A stretch of DNA of 64,000 bases from Nitrospina sp. (GTDB lineage: Bacteria; Nitrospinota; Nitrospinia; Nitrospinales; JACRGP01). The stretch lies in NCBI GenBank assembly GCA_024648695.1, contig JACAVV010000008.1, positions 1 to 64,000 of the forward strand, written 5' to 3'. Positions 7,808 through 16,736 of the stretch are shown in pieces. The notes under the pieces are model-generated. The model was not told the DNA's origin, did no database searches, and was given only the letters and a program-made list of their open reading frames with translations. Both the position numbers and the translations under genes were made by a program. The number at the start of each line of letters is the position of its first letter. The stretch's first letter is position 1.

Positions 7808-10003
7808 TTACTTTGATGATTGTAAAAATTGATAATGGCGGATCCCTTCCAGGATACCCGCGGCGTAGTTCATCTTAGCGAAATAGACTCCGCGTTTACC
7901 TTTGAGTTTTTCGAGTTCGGGACTGTAGTTGCCGACCACCACTCCCCTGGGATCGCCTTTCATCATCTCCTCGTCATTGCCCGAATCTCCACAAACGAGG
8001 AAATTTTCCATCGGAATGTTCCACTTGTATCCTATATATCGAATGGCCTTTCCTTTGGATGCCCGTTGGGGCAAAATATCCAGATAGGCCTCATGGGAAT
8101 AAATCAGGGTGTACTGGCAACGGTTTTCCGTCAGCAACTGATGAATTTGCGTAAGATAACGATCCTTGTTTTCCATCAGGTAACTGATCTTGAACTCTCT
8201 CTCAAAATCATCCTTCTGGGGACGGAGGAAATCCAGCCCCGCCAACAGTTGTTTGATCTTTGATTTCTGCCATTTCTGCCTGATATGAGCCGCCCATCCG
8301 GTGTCTGGGTATTTGACGCCCTCATAATAAATTTCGGTACCGACGGATGAAATGATGATGTCCGGTGGATCCACATTCTGCTTTCCGAGATAGTCGAGTG
8401 CGGAATCGATGGTGCGCCCCGTGGCGACTCCGAACCCCACATTTGGACGATGCTGGCGCAGGTTTTCCATCAGTTCATTCAGTGCCTTTGTGTCGCCTGT
8501 CAGCGTATTATCAATATCGCTGATGACTAACCGGTTCAGGTGCATCAAACGTTTTGCCACCCGGGAAGATTCGCGGGGACTGACCACTTTGTGTGCTTTT
8601 TTTCCGGTCAGTTGGGTGACCTTTTCCAGATAACGGTCGACATGTGCGTCCCAGGAATAATGTTTTCTAACGTTGTTGATTCCGTTTGAAGAATACTTCC
8701 GCCATAATTCGGGGTCGATGATAATACTCTTGATCGCCTGGCAGATTTTAGCGGGGTCCGATACATCGACCAGTACTCCGTTTTCACAGTTACCGATGAT
8801 GTCGATAGGTCCCCCGTCGTTGGTGGCTACAATCGGAGTCCCGCAGGCTCCCGCTTCGAGGAGGGTCAGGCCGAATGGCTCGACCAGGGCCGGGTTAACG
8901 AACACTCCTTGGCTTTCCGCGGCGATCCGGTACAGTTCCGGAACCTCGAAAGTGAAATCGTGTTTCTTTGGGATGGCCATCTTGCCGTAAAGGTCGAACT
9001 TGTCCATCAGGAGCAATGTGTCCGTCAACACCGTTCGTTCGTTTTCCTCCAGTTGCGCAATGTCTTTGCGAATGCCGAGGAAGATGGCGAGATTCGCAAG
9101 CGCCCGGAGCTCCTGATTCTCTCCGTAAGCCTGGATCAGGGCGCCCACGTTCTTGCGTTTTTCGGGTCGGCTTAGGGCCAAAATCAGCGGCTTATCCGGT
9201 TGCATAAAAAACCGGTTCAGTTCGTTAAGTATGGCCACCTTGGCCTGACGATATGACTCCTCCCGGATTTCTCCTATCTGCTCATCGTAATAAGGAAAGA
9301 ACCGCTCTATCTCCAGTCCCGGCGGATTGATAATGTACTGGGGATAATTCTTGTTGTCGTAAAGGCCGTATTGATGCTTGATTTCCTGACCGGTGCTGGT
9401 GATTACAAACTGAGCGGCGGTCAGGATCTTTTCCTCGACTTCCAGACGGTGTTTCATACGAAACTTTTTGTCGATTTCAGCTTCGGTCATTCCCCCTTCA
9501 AGCAATTTTTGAAGTTTGTTCCTTCCTAATGAATGCCCGGTGAAAACGAAAGGGGCGCCGAAAAGAGAAGCGAGCATCTTCGCCACGTAACCGCCATCCG
9601 CATAATGACCGTGAAACAGGTCGGGTTCCATTCCCTCCCTTTTGATGAACTTAAGCGTTTTGTCCACATATTCGTCGAGGTGCGGCCATATCAATTCTTT
9701 GCGGATATATTTTCCGCCGCCGCAGGGTATCCGTACGATTCGAACCTTTTCTGAGATCTCTTCCTTTTCCACCGCATAATCGGAGGAAACCGTGCGGTCG
9801 CGGATCATTCGCGTGAACAGATCGACCCGGGCTACATTTTCCCTTTTCCCCAAGGCACGAGCCAGTTCCAGAACGTACTTGACCTGTCCGCCGGTATCCG
9901 CATCGCGGCCCATTTCGATGTTTTCGGAACGGATCAACCCATGAACGCTGAACATTAACAGGTTTAGACCTTTTTTCGTAGATTTCATAATCGGTACAGT
10001 CAA
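7808..10003 (-). CDS. sucrose-phosphate synthase with sucrose-phosphatase domain
   Basis: A 731-aa two-domain enzyme. The N-terminal GT4 domain (about 1-470) has 'SVHGLIRSENIEMGRDADTGG', HGHYADGG, TGHSLG and the donor motif E-P-F-G-L-T-L-L-E; it joins UDP-glucose to fructose-6-phosphate. The C-terminal HAD domain (about 490-731) keeps both catalytic aspartates in D-I-D-N-T, 'ATGRT' and the G-D-S-G-N-D loop, so it may also remove the phosphate to give sucrose. This makes the protein potentially self-sufficient for sucrose synthesis, unlike enzymes with a degenerate phosphatase domain. It overlaps the fructokinase gene by 4 nt and is followed 5 nt later by sucrose synthase. Confidence 0.94.
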   Translation of the reverse strand: MTVPIMKSTKKGLNLLMFSVHGLIRSENIEMGRDADTGGQVKYVLELARALGKRENVARVDLFTRMIRDRTVSSDYAVEKEEISEKVRIVRIPCGGGKYIRKELIWPHLDEYVDKTLKFIKREGMEPDLFHGHYADGGYVAKMLASLFGAPFVFTGHSLGRNKLQKLLEGGMTEAEIDKKFRMKHRLEVEEKILTAAQFVITSTGQEIKHQYGLYDNKNYPQYIINPPGLEIERFFPYYDEQIGEIREESYRQAKVAILNELNRFFMQPDKPLILALSRPEKRKNVGALIQAYGENQELRALANLAIFLGIRKDIAQLEENERTVLTDTLLLMDKFDLYGKMAIPKKHDFTFEVPELYRIAAESQGVFVNPALVEPFGLTLLEAGACGTPIVATNDGGPIDIIGNCENGVLVDVSDPAKICQAIKSIIIDPELWRKYSSNGINNVRKHYSWDAHVDRYLEKVTQLTGKKAHKVVSPRESSRVAKRLMHLNRLVISDIDNTLTGDTKALNELMENLRQHRPNVGFGVATGRTIDSALDYLGKQNVDPPDIIISSVGTEIYYEGVKYPDTGWAAHIRQKWQKSKIKQLLAGLDFLRPQKDDFEREFKISYLMENKDRYLTQIHQLLTENRCQYTLIYSHEAYLDILPQRASKGKAIRYIGYKWNIPMENFLVCGDSGNDEEMMKGDPRGVVVGNYSPELEKLKGKRGVYFAKMNYAAGILEGIRHYQFLQSSK

Positions 10004-10896
10004 CTATAGAATTCGAGTCCCTCCGGTATTGCCCCGGAGACGGTGCAGATTTTTGAAGCGAAAGCGGAGGCCTCGCGCAACACTTTTTGGTTCTCCCATC
10101 CTTTGAGGAAACCCAGGACAAAACAGGCCGAGAAGGCATCGCCGGCCCCGACACTGTCTTTAAAACCCTCTGGAGTCGGCGCAGGTGCCCGGGCCACAAG
10201 GCCCTTTTCATTATAGAGTTCGCTTCCGTTTTCCCCGCGAGTGACGCATACCTGGGGGATGCCATATCGGGATTGGATAGTTTCAGCGATGGATGGAATA
10301 TCCGCCGGGGCTGGTTTACCGAGAAAGTTTTTCAGTTGCAAAACTTCCTCCTCGCTTGCCTTGAGAATGTCGCACAATTCAAGTGATTGCTCAACGATGT
10401 CCTTGTCGACAAAAGGCGGGCGCAGATTCAGATCCAGAAACAAGGGGGCCCGGCCTGCGATCTTTTTCAGGATCGCGCGGATCGTTTTGCGAGATTTCGC
10501 CTCTCTCTGCGCCAATGTGCCAAAATAAACGAGAGCGATATCTTCCTCTGGAATCGACTCGATGTCCTCGGTCCATTCTATGAAATCCCATGCGCGATGG
10601 GGAAGAATTTCGAATCGGTGTCCACCTTCCGGTTGCATATCCACGCGGACTTCGCCTGTTTTGTGTTCCGGATCCATTTGGATCGCATCTTCGGGCAGTG
10701 CGGCAGACCGGACAAACTCGAGAACCTCGCGTCCCAGAGTGTCATCACCCACCCGGCTGATAAACGTAACCGGCAGGTTGAACCTGTGCAAATGGATGGC
10801 AAAGTTAAACGGGGCTCCGCCCAGGCGCTTCCCGTCGGGAAACATATCGAACAAAACTTCACCGCAAACAACTACCTTTGCATTATTAGAACTCAT
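10000..10896 (-). CDS. PfkB-family fructokinase
   Basis: A 298-aa ribokinase-fold sugar kinase. It has the N-terminal G-G-A-P-F-N sugar-binding motif, and the C-terminal 'SVGAGDAFSACF' with the catalytic Asp of G-A-G-D. Fructokinase is the likeliest substrate class because the gene heads an operon with sucrose-phosphate synthase (4-nt overlap) and sucrose synthase: the kinase would recycle fructose released from sucrose into fructose-6-phosphate. Length is typical. No clear promoter was identified in the 228-nt gap to the arylsulfotransferase relic. Confidence 0.88.
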   Translation of the reverse strand: MSSNNAKVVVCGEVLFDMFPDGKRLGGAPFNFAIHLHRFNLPVTFISRVGDDTLGREVLEFVRSAALPEDAIQMDPEHKTGEVRVDMQPEGGHRFEILPHRAWDFIEWTEDIESIPEEDIALVYFGTLAQREAKSRKTIRAILKKIAGRAPLFLDLNLRPPFVDKDIVEQSLELCDILKASEEEVLQLKNFLGKPAPADIPSIAETIQSRYGIPQVCVTRGENGSELYNEKGLVARAPAPTPEGFKDSVGAGDAFSACFVLGFLKGWENQKVLREASAFASKICTVSGAIPEGLEFYS

Positions 10897-11124
10897 TAAA
10901 TCTTGAAGGTTTTTTTCGGATTCAGGTGGAATTCTTCTTCAGATAACATTGGGCTCACAGTAGCATAGCTAAATTCAGTGGATTTTCATCCAGAGCGGAG
11001 ATTTGAAAAATTACCTGTAAGTCTTCCATAAGACAACGAATATGTAATGTTTTTCAGGATATCAAATGGAAGTATCAAAAGCAAAAAACCATTTTTTGAA
11101 AAAAGTGTATTTCGGCAAGGCTGA

Positions 11125-11978
11125 TTGGAAACCTCCTATATTCGTGCTATCACTCCCACTCATTTCAGAATCACTCATCCGTTTCTGATGAAAGATGGTG
11201 GCTTGCTTTTTAAAAATTCGGGCCCACTTTATAAAGTTGATTGTTGTTCAAATCTGGAATGGGCGTTAAACGACGTTTATCACCATTCAACAGAACAGGA
11301 TGCTGATGGCTCGTTTTGGGTGCCTTCGGTTATGGCCACTTCTCTTTACGACGGTACGCCTTTAACTCATCGCGAGGATGCGATTACAAAAATATCGACT
11401 GATGGAGGAGTGCTTTATAAAAGGTCTGTGACTGAAATGTTTAAAGAGAACGATCTCGTATGGATATTGGGAATAGGGTTCAGCCGCGATCCCATTCACC
11501 TCAACGACATTCAACCGGCGTTGCAGGATTCCGAATTCTGGGAGCGGGGGGACGTCCTCCTCAGTTTAAAAAACAGGCACATGGTTTTTCTGTATCGACC
11601 CGATACAGGCAAGATAATCTGGTACCGGGTGGGTCCCTGGCTCAATCAGCACGATGCCGATTTTGTCGATGATTCGCAGGTCATGGTTTTTGGGAATAAC
11701 TATGCCGAAGTGCCCGTTGGCCCTCAACCTTTTTAAACGGCCACAGTGATATTTACCTTTTTGATTTCAAGACAGATGAAATCACTAAACCTTACGGTCA
11801 AGCGATGAAAGATTTGAATGTGGGGACCCCGACCGAAGGACTCTCGGAACGACTCGATAACGGAGATGTGTTTGTTGAAGAAACCAATCGAGGCCGGATT
11901 CTAAGGATAGGACCCAACCAGGTAAAATGGGAATTGGTGTCTCGAGTGGATTCAAAGCAAACCTTCTTGGAGACCTGA
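11125..11978 (+). pseudogene. arylsulfotransferase (ASST)-like gene, decayed
   Basis: The first frame (11125-11736, 203 aa) contains motifs typical of the ASST/aryl-sulfate sulfotransferase-like family: 'HHSTEQDADGSFWVP', 'HLNDIQPALQDSEFW', 'FLYRPDTGKIIWY' and 'GPWLNQHDADF'. It ends at TAA, but coding continues in another frame from about 11739 to the TGA at 11976-11978, with 'HSDIYLFDFKTDEI' and 'VFVEETNRGRILRIG'. An in-frame TGA lies just before 11125 and the family's N-terminal third, including any membrane anchor, is missing. The gene is therefore truncated at both ends and frameshifted. A sequencing error could explain the frameshift but not the lost start. Confidence 0.75.
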
Positions 11979-11998
11979 AGCGGTTACATGACCGCTTC
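11977..11998 (+). terminator. hairpin after the ASST relic
   Basis: A perfect 8-bp stem, GAAGCGGT (11977-11984) and ACCGCTTC (11991-11998), with a 6-nt loop. There is no run of T after it, so intrinsic termination would be weak. Confidence 0.35.
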
Positions 11999-12158
11999 CG
12001 AAATTTAACCCATGTCAACCCAATTTCAGAATACAACACGACCGAATTGATAGTGCTATTAAAAGGGCGATTCCCCATTCCTCTAAAGCGTATTCATGTC
12101 TGGTTCCTTACTTTTTTAGGTTTCAAGATCATAATTAGGCTTGATTTTAATGGGCATC

Positions 12159-12281
12159 TAGTGTGAATTGGTTTTATTTTGACACTATATGCTATTGTTA
12201 TTAAATGAGTTTATTTGGGTTGTATGATTAGTGTCAAATGATAGATGTTTTTTTGACAGAGTGGGTCGGTTTGAGTATGTT
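12159..12281 (+). promoter_or_regulatory. promoter candidate with three TAGTGTCAAA-type arms
   Basis: TTGACA (12253-12258), a 17-nt spacer and TATGTT (12276-12281) form a plausible sigma-70 promoter for the DUF2784 gene about 125 nt downstream. Upstream lie three related half-sites: TAGTGTGAA (12159-12167), TTTTGACACTA (12177-12187, inverted) and TAGTGTCAAAT (12229-12239). The last two are a perfect 10-bp inverted pair. They could be regulator sites or ends of a small decayed element. The rest of the 11999-12404 gap is AT-rich and featureless. Confidence 0.35.
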
Positions 12282-12404
12282 TGAAATTTGACAACAAAGT
12301 ATTTTACAAAGCCTTGAGCGAGACAATCCCTCTTTGATTTCAAAAATAGCAAAATACGGACCCGCAGACTTTGTAATATCCTGGACCCTTCATCTCTTTA
12401 GGTT

Positions 12405-12785
12405 ATGGTCGAACTGGTTCTGATCGTTCATTTTTTGGTCATTTTGTTTTTTTTGCTGGGATTTGTGCTGGGTTTGATCTGGAATGTTCGATGGTTTCGC
12501 CTGGCTCATTTCTGGATCTTGGCGGCGGTTTCATTATTGATGGTTCTGGGGATTCCCTGTCCCTTGACGGTCCTCGAAGAAATGTTGCGGGGCGATTCTT
12601 ATCAGGGGTCATTCATTGCGACCTGGTTGAATCGGATTATATATATGGTCTGGTTCGAGCCGACGGATGTCCTTATCGCCGACCTCATTTATTTTTTGCT
12701 GGTAGGGACTTCATTCTATTGGCTTCCCTTAAAACCAAAGGAAAATGACAAAAAAAACCCCCCACCCAAAAGGGCAGGGGTTTGA
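12405..12785 (+). CDS. DUF2784 family membrane protein
   Basis: A 126-aa integral membrane protein with about three to four hydrophobic helices (residues 4-26, 34-52, 95-108). The 'GIPCPLTVLEE' motif after the second helix and the overall spacing match DUF2784, a widespread family without an assigned function. The tail is hydrophilic (KENDKKNPPPKR). Its last codons overlap a terminator hairpin that serves the convergent desaturase gene. Confidence 0.78.
   Translation: MVELVLIVHFLVILFFLLGFVLGLIWNVRWFRLAHFWILAAVSLLMVLGIPCPLTVLEEMLRGDSYQGSFIATWLNRIIYMVWFEPTDVLIADLIYFLLVGTSFYWLPLKPKENDKKNPPPKRAGV
12751..12783 (-). terminator. intrinsic terminator of the desaturase gene
   Basis: Read on the minus strand: AAACCCCTGCCC, a TTTT loop, GGGTGGGGGGTTT and then a run of T. 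This is a classic rho-independent terminator 20 nt after the desaturase stop, embedded in the 3' end of the convergent DUF2784 gene. Confidence 0.75.
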
Positions 12786-12801
12786 ATAGCTTCTAAAAAA
12801 C

Positions 12802-13701
12802 TTATGCGGCTTTTTTAACCATTTCGCCTTTGAACCATACTTTTGAAGAGTTGCTTTCTTTGGGCAGACGTTCCATTTCAACGACTTTAACATTGGTGGC
12901 CAGGCCCAATTTCTTCAAGATGCAAATGGAAACCCAGGTGATGTCGAATTCCCAGGGACGCAATCCATGACGTGCGGACCGTGGGAACGCATGATGGTTG
13001 TTGTGCCAGCCTTCACCCATTGCCAGTAACCCGACCCACCAGCAGTTGGTGGAAAGGTCTTGTTCTAATTCGAAGTTGCAGTATCCCCATTTGTGTGCGG
13101 CGCTATTGACCAGCCAGGTGACGTGGTATACCAGAACGAGTCGGGCGAACACACCCCAGATCACCCAGGGAAGTCCACCGATAGCTAACAGCGTTAAACC
13201 AAAGGCCACCTGAATGAGCATGAAATTTTTTTCCAGAAACTGGTAAAATTTGTCGTGTGAAATGTCTGCTGTGATGTTGCGAATTTTTTCTTGATCGTCC
13301 ACATCCGGATGAATGTAAACGAGCCATCCAAAATGCGACCACCAGAATCCGCGGCGGGCATTGTGAGGATCTTTATCCGTATCAGAAGAAGCATGATGCA
13401 TACGGTGATGACCCACCCAGGTAATTGGTCCGTTTTCACAGGCCAGTGTGCCGAAAAATACCATGGGGTACGCTACCCAGCGGGGCAGGTCAAAACTTTT
13501 ATGAGTGAGGTATCTATGAAACCCGAGACAAATTCCTAAGGAAGCTGTCAGCCAATACAGGAAGAGCATCAGGAAGACACCGCTCCAGGAAAAAAGTGAT
13601 GGAACTAAAGTCAAAAGTGCCCCAACATGTAGAAGCGTAAAGAAAACAACATTTTCCTTAGAGAGCGTGTATTTTTTATTGATTTGTGTAACAGTTCCCA
13701 T
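12802..13701 (-). CDS. acyl-CoA / fatty acid delta-9-type desaturase
   Basis: A 299-aa membrane di-iron desaturase. The three histidine boxes are H62-R-Y-L-T-H, H99-R-M-H-H and H-N-N-H-H (near residue 230), in the spacing of stearoyl-CoA/acyl-lipid delta-9 desaturases. Hydrophobic segments flank them. It inserts a cis double bond into saturated acyl chains, using O2 and an electron donor, and so adjusts membrane fluidity. It is transcribed alone, divergent from a histidine kinase/response-regulator pair 205 nt away. Whether that pair controls it is speculation. Confidence 0.92.
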   Translation of the reverse strand: MGTVTQINKKYTLSKENVVFFTLLHVGALLTLVPSLFSWSGVFLMLFLYWLTASLGICLGFHRYLTHKSFDLPRWVAYPMVFFGTLACENGPITWVGHHRMHHASSDTDKDPHNARRGFWWSHFGWLVYIHPDVDDQEKIRNITADISHDKFYQFLEKNFMLIQVAFGLTLLAIGGLPWVIWGVFARLVLVYHVTWLVNSAAHKWGYCNFELEQDLSTNCWWVGLLAMGEGWHNNHHAFPRSARHGLRPWEFDITWVSICILKKLGLATNVKVVEMERLPKESNSSKVWFKGEMVKKAA

Positions 13702-13906
13702 GAAATTACTTCTCCATTAGTAGTCAATTAGAACAATGTACTTCGATTATAGTAACGCCTTGGCCCTGGTTTTAGTGTAAAACTTATGTAAAATTAGCCA
13801 TACTTGGGGTCTGTTCAGGCAATTCGGGGAAGAATTTCCTTAGCGCTTGCCATTACAATGGATTTATAATTAAGAGTCGCTTTCGAAAACTGTTTAACGT
13901 GTGGAA

Positions 13907-14869
13907 ATGAGTAAACTAAGAACCATATTTCATCCCATATTCATCTTCATTGGCATCCAGATCGCGTGGATTATTTTAATGGCGACCTGGATCAATTGGT
14001 ATTTGAAGAACAGTGAAAATCTCTCTGCTTTGGCTAAACAATTGAATCCAAAGCTGTTCTCTCCCGAAGTGAACTGGGTGGCTTTGGTGGAAGGTTGTTT
14101 CCTGATGCTTGCCATTCTTGCGGGGGTGTATATTATTTTTGTTTACTGGAACAAGCAGGCTCGGTTGAACCAGATGCAAAGTAATTTTGTCTCCAGTGTG
14201 TCCCATGAGTTGAAATCGCCTCTGGCTTCTATTCAATTGTATCTGGAAACATTGAAATATCAGGAAGTCTCTCCGCAGGAAACCCGGGATTTCGTAGAAA
14301 CGATGCTTTCGGACACAGACCGTTTATCGGGCTTGATTGAGAATATACTGGAATCGAGCAAGTCGGATCCCAGGAGTCTGCAATACCAGTTTCAACCTGT
14401 TGAGTTGGAACCCTTTCTGCGTGAATCGGTGGCTGGTTTCGAACGCCAGTTTCAAGAAAAGAAATGCCGCATTGAAATGGAGTTTCATGAGTCACCTACT
14501 TTATGGATAGACAACCGGACTCTCAGAATGGTCTTTAGCAATTTGATTGGTAATGCCTTGAGATATTCTCCCTCAGGTTCTTGCTTGAAAATAGTGGTTC
14601 GAAAAAATGGATCCAAGTTTTACGATATTGAGTTTCATGATGAGGGAATCGGTTTGGATCCGAAAGATTTAAAGCGGATTTTTAAAAAGTTCTACCGGGT
14701 GCAAAACCGCGACACGCAAAATATTGAAGGAGCTGGCTTGGGCCTGTTCATTGCTTATGAAATTGTAAAGAATCATAAGGGAAAGATTGAAGCGTTTAGT
14801 GAGGGGAAGGAAAAAGGGTCAAAGTTTGTTGTTTCTTTACCTGTCAAAGGCCGGTCTCACGGCCGATAG
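13907..14869 (+). CDS. sensor histidine kinase
   Basis: A 320-aa membrane kinase with two transmembrane helices (about 10-30 and 58-80) enclosing a short, roughly 28-residue extracytoplasmic loop. There is no obvious HAMP or PAS domain. The phospho-acceptor is H100 in 'SSVSHELKSPLAS'; the N box (NLIGNAL), D-E-G-I-G and G-A-G-L-G-L motifs of the ATPase domain are intact. The tiny sensor region suggests it senses membrane state or works through a partner. A GTG six bases earlier (13901) is an alternative start. The partner response regulator follows 71 nt downstream. Confidence 0.9.
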   Translation: MSKLRTIFHPIFIFIGIQIAWIILMATWINWYLKNSENLSALAKQLNPKLFSPEVNWVALVEGCFLMLAILAGVYIIFVYWNKQARLNQMQSNFVSSVSHELKSPLASIQLYLETLKYQEVSPQETRDFVETMLSDTDRLSGLIENILESSKSDPRSLQYQFQPVELEPFLRESVAGFERQFQEKKCRIEMEFHESPTLWIDNRTLRMVFSNLIGNALRYSPSGSCLKIVVRKNGSKFYDIEFHDEGIGLDPKDLKRIFKKFYRVQNRDTQNIEGAGLGLFIAYEIVKNHKGKIEAFSEGKEKGSKFVVSLPVKGRSHGR

Positions 14870-14940
14870 AAATTTGCGGCTAGTCTCGTCGGGCTCGTGC
14901 GCCGCGGATTGTTAAACCAGAGTTATGTTTGGAGTGATAG

Positions 14941-15645
14941 ATGCAGAAGAAGATCCTGCTCGTTGAGGATGAGATTCATCTCGCCAAAGGTCTCAAGTTC
15001 AATCTTGAAAAAGAGGGTTATGAGGTCACCATTGCAGACAATGGTGAGTCGGCTTTGGAGTTTCTGGAACAAAAAGATTTCGACTTGATCATCCTCGACC
15101 GGATGCTCCCGAAAATGGGAGGAATGGAAATTGCCAAAACCATTCGAGACACGAACATGCGCTTTCCCATCCTGATGCTCACCGCAAAAGCCAGCGACGA
15201 TGACCGTGCGCAAGGTCTGGAAGCGGGAGCCGACGATTATTTGGCGAAGCCGTTCCACCTGCCGGAATTGTTACTGCGCGTGAAAGGTATGTTACGGCGC
15301 TGGGAGTGGTACAAGTTTCCGATCGAAGAAAAGGAGACTTTTAATTTCGGCGATATGTGGATCAATTTTACCAACGGTAAAGCCAAAGGGGTGAGTGGGG
15401 AGTTTACCTTGACCACGAAGGAGGCGCAAATCATGAAATTACTGGTTTCGAAAAAAGGCCAGGTGGTCAGCCGCGACGAGCTTCTTGAAAAGGTGTGGGG
15501 TTACAGTCCAGGAACCGAAACGCGAACCGTGGACAACTTCATTGCGCGACTGAGAAAATACTTTGAAAAGAAACCGCAAAATCCACAGTACATTCTCACC
15601 CTGAGGGAAAAGGGATACCAGTTTCAAATGCCGCAGGGCGAATAG
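14941..15645 (+). CDS. OmpR/PhoB-family response regulator
   Basis: A 234-aa two-domain regulator. The receiver has the acidic pair E9-D10, phospho-acceptor D53 in 'LIILDRMLP', T81 and K103. The C-terminal winged helix ('FTLTTKEAQIMKLLVSKKG ... TVDNFIARLRKYFE ... ILTLREKGYQF') is typical for DNA binding. It is cognate to the histidine kinase just upstream by position. Its targets cannot be deduced, though the divergent desaturase gene is a neighbour. Confidence 0.93.
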   Translation: MQKKILLVEDEIHLAKGLKFNLEKEGYEVTIADNGESALEFLEQKDFDLIILDRMLPKMGGMEIAKTIRDTNMRFPILMLTAKASDDDRAQGLEAGADDYLAKPFHLPELLLRVKGMLRRWEWYKFPIEEKETFNFGDMWINFTNGKAKGVSGEFTLTTKEAQIMKLLVSKKGQVVSRDELLEKVWGYSPGTETRTVDNFIARLRKYFEKKPQNPQYILTLREKGYQFQMPQGE

Positions 15646-15646
15646 A

Positions 15647-16339
15647 CTATACTAACTTTTCTATCAGCCGGGAATAAGTCGTATCGTCCAGTTTAACTGG
15701 TCCAAATGGACTTTTCCTGAATGGAAGCGTTCCCAAAATATCGACCCCAGATAGTTCCTTTATGATTTCCGGGCAACCTGCTTCGACCTTGCTGATCTCT
15801 CCCGCCTGGGATTGATTGAAAATAATTCCTTTAATACTGAGACCCAACTGGTTTGCAATTCTGACAGTCATGAGAGTGTGATTCAACGTTCCGAGAGACA
15901 ATCGGCTCACAAGAATTAATGGCAGGTTCAATTCTTTAATAAGGTCGGTCAACATTTGAGTTCGGGTTAGTGGCACCACCAGACCACCAACGCCTTCAAC
16001 CAGAGTCAAGGAATGACGGTTCGAAATTTTCAGAAAATTTTCTGAAATGACAGAGAGGTCCAGGTCAACACCTTCCAACAGGCAGGCCTGATAGGGAGAC
16101 GCGGGTGTTTGCAATCGTATTGGAGAAACCTCTTCAAGGGGTTCCGGGACCTCTGCGGCGGCAATCAATCTTTCTGCATCGGATTGATTGTCGGGTATCA
16201 GGGGAACGCCGGTTTCCATAGGTTTCATGATCCCTACATCGATGCCTTTCAAAACCAGTAAACGTGCGAGGGTGGTCGTAACCACTGTTTTGCCCACACC
16301 GGTATCGGTGCCTGTTATGAAAAATCCTTTGTGCGTCAT
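15647..16339 (-). CDS. bioD: dethiobiotin synthetase
   Basis: A 230-aa ATP-dependent cyclo-ligase that closes the ureido ring of dethiobiotin from 7,8-diaminopelargonate and CO2. The P-loop is G10-T-D-T-G-V-G-K-T at the N-terminus, and 'VEGVGGLVVPLT' is the conserved substrate/Mg motif near residue 114. Length is normal. No other biotin gene is in the window, so the pathway genes are dispersed. It is convergent with the response regulator, the stops almost abutting. Confidence 0.92.
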   Translation of the reverse strand: MTHKGFFITGTDTGVGKTVVTTTLARLLVLKGIDVGIMKPMETGVPLIPDNQSDAERLIAAAEVPEPLEEVSPIRLQTPASPYQACLLEGVDLDLSVISENFLKISNRHSLTLVEGVGGLVVPLTRTQMLTDLIKELNLPLILVSRLSLGTLNHTLMTVRIANQLGLSIKGIIFNQSQAGEISKVEAGCPEIIKELSGVDILGTLPFRKSPFGPVKLDDTTYSRLIEKLV

Positions 16340-16444
16340 TGCAAATCAGTTCGAATGTACCTGGGAGGCCTCTCCCAATTGGCTTCGGGTTTTGGTATAA
16401 TCAACCAACACTATTATCGGGTTTTGTAAGGGGTAATCAGAATC

Positions 16445-16735
16445 ATGGCATCGGAAAAATTGCAAATCACCTGTCCCTGTTGCGACTCCAAGTTACAAGT
16501 TGATGTGAAAACCGGCGCTATCATTTGGGAAGAGCGTAAGGAAAAGGCCATGCCTTCCTTGACAGATATGGTCAAGGACCTTGAAGGCCAGCGCAAGGAA
16601 CAGGAATCGTTGTTTAAAAAACAAAGCGAGCTTCAAAAAGAACGGTCCCGCCTGCTTGACGAAAAGTTTAAGGAGTCGCAGAAAAAGGTCGACCCAGCGG
16701 ACGATAAACCTTTGCGCGATTTCGATCTGGATTGA
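16445..16735 (+). CDS. zinc-ribbon / coiled-coil small protein, function unknown
   Basis: A 96-aa protein with an N-terminal C-P-C-C-x2-K-L motif (residues 10-16) that looks like half a zinc ribbon, a short beta segment, then a charged helical region rich in K/E/Q from about residue 40 to 80 and an acidic end (DFDLD). I do not recognise a named family. It starts with ATG after GGGGTAATCAGAATC and is flanked by minus-strand genes on both sides, so it is monocistronic. Confidence 0.65.
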   Translation: MASEKLQITCPCCDSKLQVDVKTGAIIWEERKEKAMPSLTDMVKDLEGQRKEQESLFKKQSELQKERSRLLDEKFKESQKKVDPADDKPLRDFDLD

Positions 16736-16736
16736 T

